A stretch of DNA of 64,000 nucleotides from an uncultured Prochlorococcus sp. (GTDB lineage: Bacteria; Cyanobacteriota; Cyanobacteriia; PCC-6307; Cyanobiaceae), in NCBI GenBank assembly GCA_902625845.1, contig CACOCT010000003.1, positions 48,973-112,972 of the forward strand, in the 5' to 3' direction. This document shows, piece after piece, positions 57,893 through 64,000 of the stretch. The position numbers were made by a program, and so were the translations under genes. The first letter of the stretch is position 1, and the number at the start of each line of letters is the position of its first letter. Under the pieces are notes generated by a model. It worked only from the letters and a program-made list of their open reading frames with translations, had not been told where the DNA came from and made no database searches.

Positions 57893-58072
57893 ATGGAAGA
57901 TACTGGAAATTTTATTTTTACATTAACTGCAACTCTTGCAGCTACAATGACCTTAGTATATTTTCCACTAAGATTTTTTCTAACATTAACGGCAAGAAGT
58001 AGAAGATTAAAACTTTTGCAGAGGATTAGAAGATTAAGAGATGAATTAGGCCAACCTTATGAAAGTTCCTAA
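57893..58072 (+). CDS. Small membrane protein (59 aa)
   Basis: A 59-residue frame from ATG 57893. The N-terminal hydrophobic segment (FIFTLTATLAATMTLVYFPL, residues about 8-27) is followed by a strongly basic helix (ARSRRLKLLQRIRRLRDELG). It is divergent from groEL and convergent with fabG. The composition and a clear membrane-plus-basic-helix layout suggest a real small protein, probably conserved in these cyanobacteria. I do not recognise a family. Confidence 0.65.
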   Translation: MEDTGNFIFTLTATLAATMTLVYFPLRFFLTLTARSRRLKLLQRIRRLRDELGQPYESS

Positions 58073-58099
58073 TTTCTTAATGCAAAAATCCAGCAAGAT

Positions 58100-58849
58100 T
58101 TACATATTCATACCTCCATCTATACTTATAGTTTGACCAGTAATATATTCACTTGCATCGCTTGAAACTAAAAAATTAACCAAGCTTGCAATTTGATCAG
58201 CTGAGCCTAGTTTACCCAAAGGTATCATTTTCAATAGATCATCAGTTTTCAAGTTTTCTGTCATTTCTGTTTCAATAAAGCCTGGTGCTACAGCATTCAC
58301 TTTTATTCCTCTCGAAGCAAATTCTTTAGCGCAAGTTTTGGTAAATCCAATAACACCTGCTTTAGAAGCTGCATAATTAGCTTGTCCAGGATTGCCTATC
58401 AAACCAACTATTGAAGTTATATTTATAATTTTTCCACTTCGTTGTTTCATCATAAATTTAGATACATTTTTTGTACATAAAAAAACGCCTTTTAAATTTG
58501 TATTTAATACCTCATCCCATTGAGATGCTTTCATTCTGATTAAAAGCCCATCTCTTGTGATGCCTGCATTATTGATTAGAATATCAATCTTTCCACTATT
58601 TTTAATGATTTGATTTATTCCCGTATTAACAGACTCTTCATCAGATACATCAAATTTTAATTTGTAAGAGCGTCCTCCTTTATCATTAATTGATTTCGCA
58701 ACTTTTTCTGCTGAAGCATCTGATGCAGAGTAATTCACAATGACTTCTGCACCTAATTCTCCAAGAGATATAGCAATTGCTTTACCTATACCTCTGCTCG
58801 CTCCAGTGACTAAAGCAACATTACCTGACAAGATTTTATTTTGAGTCAT
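58100..58849 (-). CDS. fabG: 3-oxoacyl-[ACP] reductase
   Basis: A 249-residue SDR. The NADPH site is VALVTGASRGIGKAIAISLG near residue 12, with the NNAG motif in ILINNAGITRDG near 86. The catalytic Ser is in INITSIVGLIG near 141 and Tyr/Lys in ANYAASKAGVIGFTK near 154-158. The end TGQTISIDGGMNM is typical FabG. It makes 3-hydroxyacyl-ACP in fatty-acid elongation. It is divergent from ispD across 93 bp. Confidence 0.95.
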   Translation of the reverse strand: MTQNKILSGNVALVTGASRGIGKAIAISLGELGAEVIVNYSASDASAEKVAKSINDKGGRSYKLKFDVSDEESVNTGINQIIKNSGKIDILINNAGITRDGLLIRMKASQWDEVLNTNLKGVFLCTKNVSKFMMKQRSGKIINITSIVGLIGNPGQANYAASKAGVIGFTKTCAKEFASRGIKVNAVAPGFIETEMTENLKTDDLLKMIPLGKLGSADQIASLVNFLVSSDASEYITGQTISIDGGMNM

Positions 58850-58942
58850 TTTGAATTTATTATCAAATTAGATCGTAGTACTAATTGTGCAAACATTAAT
58901 GTTTTATTTATAATTATTAGAATCTAGATTGACTTTATTATT

Positions 58943-59626
58943 TTGCATTTACTAATTCCAGCAGCAGGCAGTGGTAGTAGAATGAAGGCTGGAAAAAATA
59001 AATTACTTATCAACCTTAATGGTGAGTCAATTTTATATTGGACCCTTAAATCTGTCTTTTTATCTAAGAAAGTAAGTTGGGTTGGTATTATTGGGCAACC
59101 TCATGATAGAGGTGAAATTATGAATTCAATTAAAGAATTCTCAGATAAAATAAATTGGATTAATGGAGGCAATACAAGGCAAGAATCAGTGAGAAATGGT
59201 GTAAATAATTTACCGAATAATGCAATGAAAGTTCTCATTCATGATGGTGCAAGATGTTTAATTAAACCTGAATTAATAGATAAATGTTTTACTGAATTGG
59301 AAGAAAATGATGCAGTTATATTAGCTGTAAAAGTTACCGATACAATAAAGGTCGTTAATGAAAATAGAATTATTAAGGAGACTCCAAATCGTAACTTTTT
59401 ATGGGCAGCACAGACTCCTCAGGGATTTTTAGTAACACAATTAAAAAAGGCTCATCAAAAAGCGAAAGAAAATAGTTGGAATGTCACAGATGATGCTTCA
59501 TTATTTGAACGTTTGAAATGGCCAGTAAAAATAATTGAAGGTAATTCAACTAATATTAAAATTACAAGTCCAATTGATTTAAAGATTGCAAGTTTATTTT
59601 TAGGCAATAGCTTAGGTATAAATTAA
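58943..59626 (+). CDS. ispD: 2-C-methyl-D-erythritol 4-phosphate cytidylyltransferase
   Basis: A 227-residue IspD of the MEP isoprenoid pathway. The N-terminal CTP-binding LIPAAGSGSRMKAGKNK, VLIHDGARCLIKPELI near residue 94, and RNFLWAAQTPQGFLVTQL near 149 are family motifs. Start TTG at 58943. It shares the MEP pathway with chlorophyll tail and carotenoid synthesis. The last 4 bp overlap the convergent LD-carboxypeptidase gene. Confidence 0.95.
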   Translation: MHLLIPAAGSGSRMKAGKNKLLINLNGESILYWTLKSVFLSKKVSWVGIIGQPHDRGEIMNSIKEFSDKINWINGGNTRQESVRNGVNNLPNNAMKVLIHDGARCLIKPELIDKCFTELEENDAVILAVKVTDTIKVVNENRIIKETPNRNFLWAAQTPQGFLVTQLKKAHQKAKENSWNVTDDASLFERLKWPVKIIEGNSTNIKITSPIDLKIASLFLGNSLGIN

Positions 59627-60481
59627 TTAATGGATAATTTACCAGTATTTGCATTTAATATCCCTTCATAACCATAAGGTAGGCAAGCATTACCTGTTAA
59701 GTGGCCTACTGGAAGATTAGAAATTATTGGGATATTAAATTCTGAAAATCTATCAAAAATTAGATTTTCTAATAATTCTAATTTTTCTTTTTCTCGCGGA
59801 TCAAAAAATTTACCAAAACCTAGCCCTACTACATTATTAAGTACTTTTGACATCCTTATATAAGTAAACATCCTATCTATCTTATAAATATCTTCATTTA
59901 TATCTTCAAATATAATAATTTTCCCATCACAATTAGGCATATCATTAGTCGCAATTAAAAAAACAAAAAATTGTTAAATTAGAAATTAAAATTTCTCCTT
60001 TAGCTATTCCTTTCTTTAAGGGGTAGCCAATAATATCATCTAAATAACCCTCAAAAAGAAAGGTTTTTAATCTATTAATACTCCAAATAGGTTCTTTAGA
60101 TAAAGTTGAAATAGTAGGACCATGAATTGATCCAAATGAGCCCTTAGAATATTTTGATAGTAATAATGAACAATTATCAGAGAAACCTAATAACCATTTG
60201 TCTTTCCACTTTGGAGATTTTTCTAATATCCTAGATGCTCCCCATCCCCCTTTTGCACAAATAATAAGTTCACTATCTTGTGCATTCTCAATTTCGGTAA
60301 ATCTTGTATTGTCATTGCCCGCAAAGTATCCAGATTTTCTATTGGTTAAATTATTAAATTTAATATTGAGTCCCCAATTTTTAATAATTTCAATTCCATT
60401 AAAAAATTCTTTTTTATCTTCTATATATGAACTTGGAGCAATTACTTTTACAATATTTCCTTCCTTTAATTTATAAATCAT
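59623..60481 (-). pseudogene. LD-carboxypeptidase (LdcA/MccF family) with a 1-bp frameshift
   Basis: The 5' part, 59945-60481 (178 codons), has the N-terminal half of an S66 peptidase: VKVIAPSSYIED, ELIICAKGGWGASRIL, and the nucleophile motif LGFSDNCSLLLSKY. The frame then ends at CFFNCD. The 3' part, 59623-59940 (105 codons), has the rest: KIIIFEDINEDIYKIDRMF and the His motif LPVGHLTGNACLPYG. Removing one T (coding strand) from the T7 or T6 run at 59957-59970 joins them as TIFCFLIATNDMPNCDGK. The intact enzyme trims murein tetrapeptides in the cytoplasm. It is broken by the same kind of lesion as ctaB and ppx. Confidence 0.85.
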
Positions 60482-60493
60482 ATCTAGTAAATT

Positions 60494-61378
60494 TTATCCA
60501 ATTATTATTCCAATTAAGATAAGAGTCCCATAAATAACTTGATTTTTGAAATGGCGACTGATTTTATTTAGTGATAAATCTTCACTTTTAAATATTTTTC
60601 TTACATCTTTTTGCATAAGAATTGAAGTAATTAGTAAAATTGGCCAAAAAATAATATTTAATTGACTCAAAATTGAACAAATAGCTAAAGAGATGGAAGC
60701 TGTTAAGTAACAAATTTGTATTGTTGTTCTGGTTTGTGTTCCTAAATTAATAGCAGAACTATTGATACCAATTTTTTTATCATATTCTTTGTCTGCTAAA
60801 GCATACACGGTATCAAATCCAAATGTCCAAAATACTGTTCCTAGCCAACAAAAAAATAAAACAGGACTATTCAAATTCCCTTCATGTGCTGCCCATGGTA
60901 TCAAAACCGAAAAACCCCAACAAATGGATAAGATTGCTTGTGGAAATCTAAACCATCTTTTCGCAGATGGATAAATCAAGATTAACGGTAATGCTATTAA
61001 TGATAAAATGATTGAGAGCATTCTTCCCTTCTCTGGTAAAGAAAGGGTTATCAAAAAACTTCCTAATATAAATAAAAAAAGAATAAGATAAGCATCTTTT
61101 ATTTTAAGTTTATTAGCAGCTAAAGGTCTATTTTTTGTCCTTAAAACTTTTTTATCAATATCTTTATCCCAAATATCATTAGCAACACAACCAAAACCAC
61201 TTACAAATAATCCTCCAAATAAAATTTTTATTATTAAAGAAAAATTGGGACTATTATCTGGAGTTAACCATAGACTCCATCCTGCTGGAATCAGTAAGAT
61301 TAATCTTCCGGTTGGTTTATTCCAGCGTAATATTGAAAAAATTGGCTGTAAATATGTTTTAAGTTCTTGAAAAAACAC
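60494..61378 (-). CDS. ubiA: UbiA-family 4-hydroxybenzoate polyprenyltransferase (plastoquinone pathway)
   Basis: A 294-residue prenyltransferase with about nine spans. The two Asp-rich motifs are CVANDIWDKDIDKKVLRTKN near residue 62 and ALADKEYDKKIGINSS near 190. It has the start-region RWNKPTGRLILLIPAGWSLW near residue 19. In cyanobacteria this enzyme makes the plastoquinone precursor. The start shown is GTG at 61378. The stop is 12 bp before the LD-carboxypeptidase start. Confidence 0.92.
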   Translation of the reverse strand: MFFQELKTYLQPIFSILRWNKPTGRLILLIPAGWSLWLTPDNSPNFSLIIKILFGGLFVSGFGCVANDIWDKDIDKKVLRTKNRPLAANKLKIKDAYLILFLFILGSFLITLSLPEKGRMLSIILSLIALPLILIYPSAKRWFRFPQAILSICWGFSVLIPWAAHEGNLNSPVLFFCWLGTVFWTFGFDTVYALADKEYDKKIGINSSAINLGTQTRTTIQICYLTASISLAICSILSQLNIIFWPILLITSILMQKDVRKIFKSEDLSLNKISRHFKNQVIYGTLILIGIIIG

Positions 61379-61500
61379 GTACTTTTATTTCATAAGTTTA
61401 AATAATTTGCCTAGATAAGGTTTATCAAAAAATAAATAAACAACCTTAAGTATATTATTTATTGTGTTTATTATCTTTAGGGATTAGAAATTATAAGATA

Positions 61501-63091
61501 ATGCAAAATAATTCAATTAACACTAATTATAAAGATCTTTTTGTAGCCTCAATCGATATAGGAACAAATTCAACACATCTTTTAGTAGCTCAAATTAATT
61601 CAGATTTAAAATCTTTCACTATTAAGTTTACTGAGAAATCAACGACTAGACTTGGAGAAAGAGATGATGATGGTAATTTGACAGAGGAGGCTATAGATAG
61701 AGTAATTGAGACCTTAAAAAGATTTAAAGAATATTGTATTAGTTATGGAGTTTCAAAAATTTTAGCTGCAGCAACCAGTGCTGTTAGAGAGTCTCCTAAT
61801 GGGAGAAACTTAATTAAAAGAGTTAGAGAAAACATAGGAATTACGATTGAATTGATAAGTGGTGCTGAAGAGGCTCGTCTTATATATCTTGGTGTTTTAT
61901 CTGGAATGTCCTTGGAAAATAAATCCCACATTATTTGTGATATTGGAGGAGGATCGACAGAATTAATACTTGCTAATAGTAAAGATACTCGTGCCTTAAC
62001 AAGCTCAAGAATTGGTGCAGTCAGACTTAAAAAATGATTTTTTTCAAGATGAGCCATTAACTAATTCTAGACTTGATTTTATAAAAACATTTATCCAAGG
62101 TTCACTAGAACCATCTATTGGCAAAATCAAGAGGAGGTTAGATAAAAATGAGTCAATTTCGATGATAGCAACAAGTGGAACTGCGATAGCTTTAGGTAAT
62201 TTAATCTCATCTGATTTGGGGGAACCAAAACAAAAAATGCATGGTTATAAATTTGAAAAGTCTAACTTGGAGGCTTTGCTTTCAAAGTTAATTAAGTTAA
62301 CGCCATTTGATCTTCGTAAAATACCATCATTAAGTGAAAGAAGATCTGAAATTATCATTCCAGGAGGTTTGATATTAAATACTTCGATGGAGATGTTAAA
62401 TATTTCTGAATTAACAATAAGTGAGAGAGCCTTAAGAGAGGGCTTAGTTATTGATTGGATGATTAGGAAAGGAATGTTAACCAGTAGATTTAGTTTACAA
62501 AGTAATATTCGTAAAACGACAGTGATGCATCAGGCAGATAAATTTTCAGTTGATAAAGTACGAGCTGAAAGAGTTGCATCTCTTGCTCTGCAAATTCATG
62601 ACCAAACAAGATATGTTTTGCATAATGACTTGCAAAATAAAGGAAGAAATCTTTTGTGGGCAGCATGTTTTCTTTGTAATACTGGTAAACAAATTAATTT
62701 AAGTGCTTATCATAAACATTCTTGGTATTTGATTAGAAATTGTGAATTATTAGGCTATTCTTTATCTGAAAAAAATATAATTGCAGCGATAGCGAGGTAC
62801 CACAGAAAAACACTTCCAAAGAAGAGACATGAATCTTGGCAAGTTCTAATTTCTAAAGAAGATAAGGAAATTGCTTTAGATATGGCTCTGATCTTAAGAT
62901 TGGCCTCCTCTTTAGATAAAAGACCGAACCCTGAGATATTGAAAGTTAATCTTAAAATTTCTGATAATCAAATTCTATTTAAGTTAATTTCAGCCAATTC
63001 AAGTAATCAACCACTCTTAGAAAAGTGGAGTTTGAAATCTTGCAGTCAGATTTTAAAAGAAAGCAAAGGTTTAGATTTAAAAGTTATTTAA
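61501..63091 (+). pseudogene. ppx: Exopolyphosphatase Ppx/GppA family with a 1-bp frameshift
   Basis: The 5' frame (ATG 61501; a TTG 61462 gives 13 more residues) has the ASKHA start SIDIGTNSTHLLVAQI, AAATSAVRESPNGRN and CDIGGGSTELILANSK. It ends at RIGAVRLKK (stop 62035-62037). The 3' frame continues from DLKNDFFQDEPLTNSRL through IATSGTAIALGN and the HD-type C-terminal domain to 63091. Removing one A of the A6 run at 62029-62034 gives RLKNDFFQDE and one full-length protein. The enzyme hydrolyses polyphosphate or pppGpp. The break is a sequencing or assembly error, a real mutation, or slippage. Confidence 0.9.
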
Positions 63092-63515
63092 TATCTTTAA
63101 TTAGATTTTTCGTATCAGATTCATTATTAACATTTGAAAAGAAATTATAAATATATGAAGAGGCTAGAAAACCTATTAAACCTGAAATGAAAATATTAAA
63201 AACAAAAATTAAAGGAAATGAATTATTTGGTTTTACTTTTGTTTGAACATCTTCAACAATTTCTTCAATTTTAATTTTTTCTTTTTGATTATTGAATTCG
63301 TTCATCAGGTCATTTATATCGATTTTAAGTTTTTCTGATATTTTCTTTATCATGGCCTTTACAAAAACTTTTTCTGGTAATAAATCATCTCTTCCTTCTT
63401 CTATAGCTTTTAGTTGTTGTTCACTAATTTTTAATTCGGAAGCAAGCTCGTTAACTGATTGATTTTTACTAACTCTTGCTTCTTTTATTAAATTACCTAT
63501 CTTTTTCAAAGACAT
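63084..63515 (-). CDS. Short HTH-membrane protein (RodZ-like N-terminus)
   Basis: About 143 residues (start ATG 63515; a TTG at 63548 adds 11 residues). The N-terminal XRE/HTH domain (IGNLIKEARVSKNQSVNELA, then ISEQQLKAIEEG) covers about residues 5-70. A linker precedes a single hydrophobic segment near the C-terminus (SFPLIFVFNIFISGLIGFLA). This matches the N-terminal half of RodZ, which links MreB to the membrane, but it has no large periplasmic domain. Its end overlaps the ppx gene by 8 bp. Confidence 0.75.
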   Translation of the reverse strand: MSLKKIGNLIKEARVSKNQSVNELASELKISEQQLKAIEEGRDDLLPEKVFVKAMIKKISEKLKIDINDLMNEFNNQKEKIKIEEIVEDVQTKVKPNNSFPLIFVFNIFISGLIGFLASSYIYNFFSNVNNESDTKNLIKDIK

Positions 63516-63631
63516 ATTTTTTTCTGTATGAATGTTTATTGTTTCCAATGGAAATTTTTTTTAATTATACTCTTTAATTTTTAACTAACAACTTCAAATA
63601 AAATCAGAATACTATTTAATCTTCAAACCTA

Positions 63632-64000
63632 CTAAATTTTTCTAAATAGATGTTGATAATTAGGATTATATAAATTAGAAGTGTTATTTAACTGATCTAA
63701 TGCAGGACTGATTATATAAATAGTTGTTCTTATAAGTTTTTTTTTGTTTGAAAATATTGCCATATCTTTTAAATTTATTATTTCTGTCCAGCCGTCATCC
63801 CAAGAGACTCTATGACCAACAATAACTTTAGTAAGGGGATCATAAAATTCCAGCAAAGTTTTTTGAGTAATAGCTACATGCCTAGCACTTAGATAAAGAC
63901 ATAGTGATGATTTTAATTTAGCTAAGTTTTTAAGTGATTCTCTTTCCGGCATACCAGTTCGTCCTTTATATCTTGATAAAATAATTGTCTGGGTTATCTC
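63632..64000 (-). CDS. cobM: Precorrin-4 C11-methyltransferase CobM (3' end; gene continues past the window)
   Basis: The frame is open to position 64000 on the minus strand, so this is the C-terminal part (123 residues visible). It has the tetrapyrrole-methylase segments TIILSRYKGRTGMPERESL and LCLYLSARH, then VIVGHRVSWDDGWTEII. These fit the C-terminal domain of CobM in the adenosylcobamide pathway. The ATG at 63952 is internal. It lies near a CobT-like gene in the same window, but not in the same operon. Confidence 0.82.
   Translation of the reverse strand, partial: EITQTIILSRYKGRTGMPERESLKNLAKLKSSLCLYLSARHVAITQKTLLEFYDPLTKVIVGHRVSWDDGWTEIINLKDMAIFSNKKKLIRTTIYIISPALDQLNNTSNLYNPNYQHLFRKI

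Overview
The window looks like core chromosome from a high-light-adapted Prochlorococcus. The base composition is very AT-rich, genes are short and tightly packed, and many starts are TTG or GTG. The gene content is cyanobacterial: chlorophyll synthase (chlG), ndhB, pipX/pipY, a cyAbrB regulator, a ctaCDE terminal oxidase and a solo groEL. I see no rRNA, tRNA, CRISPR array, insertion sequence, integrase or phage block. This assignment rests on gene content and composition read by eye; the exact subclade is not resolved.

Layout. 1-3.2 kb (+): end of a CbiQ/EcfT-like transporter gene, pipX-pipY (PII/NtcA nitrogen signalling), sepF (division) and proC. 3.2-6.5 kb (-): a GT4 glycosyltransferase, recO, a deoC-like gene and the long ribosome-hibernation factor. 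6.5-12.6 kb (+): lipB, an acyl-CoA/acyl-ACP synthetase, a YlqD-like protein, the pyruvate dehydrogenase E2 gene and queA. 12.5-16.9 kb (-): a sulfur amino-acid block (cysK and two Cys/Met PLP enzymes), then rpsD. 17-19.9 kb (+): yidD, a glutaredoxin-like gene, murE and an SDR. 19.9-22.9 kb: a class V aminotransferase, an ArsM-type arsenite methyltransferase, a DUF4278 gene with a structured leader, and an Nfu scaffold. 22.9-27.8 kb: mqo, lepA, an orphan DppC permease and trmH. 28.4-30.6 kb (+): a compact cassette of DCC-family, DUF2805, DUF2256 and photolyase-related genes. 31-48.7 kb: rsmB, a class A PBP, chlG, hisF, menG, a DciA-like gene, birA, a MacB-type ATPase, ndhB, topA, a lipoprotein, DUF2232, a CobT-like gene, a Tat-type binding protein, an Fe-S aldo/keto reductase, ribE and cyAbrB. 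48.8-56 kb: cytochrome c oxidase ctaCDE, divergent from the haem A genes ctaA-ctaB and an ABC-2 exporter. 56-64 kb: groEL, fabG, ispD, an LD-carboxypeptidase, a UbiA prenyltransferase, ppx, an HTH membrane protein and the 3' end of cobM.

How the genes work together. ctaA/ctaB make the haem A needed by the divergently transcribed ctaCDE oxidase. cysK makes cysteine, and the two adjacent PLP enzymes fit transsulfuration from cysteine to homocysteine. UbiA and MenG serve plastoquinone and phylloquinone, and chlG sits beside its small DUF2862 partner.

Most notable observations. Three genes within about 8.2 kb (ctaB, ldcA, ppx) are each split by a single extra base in or beside an A/T homopolymer, and the lost frame continues perfectly in each. 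This is either a sequencing or assembly signature or a real slippage phenomenon. The photolyase-related protein keeps its family fold motifs but appears to have lost most of the cysteines that bind the family's [4Fe-4S] cluster. The DeoC-like protein lacks the Schiff-base lysine and a key aspartate. Three small ORFs (29010-29141, 30864-31013, 57893-58072) are easily overlooked. I found no clear evidence of an entirely new defence or mobile system.
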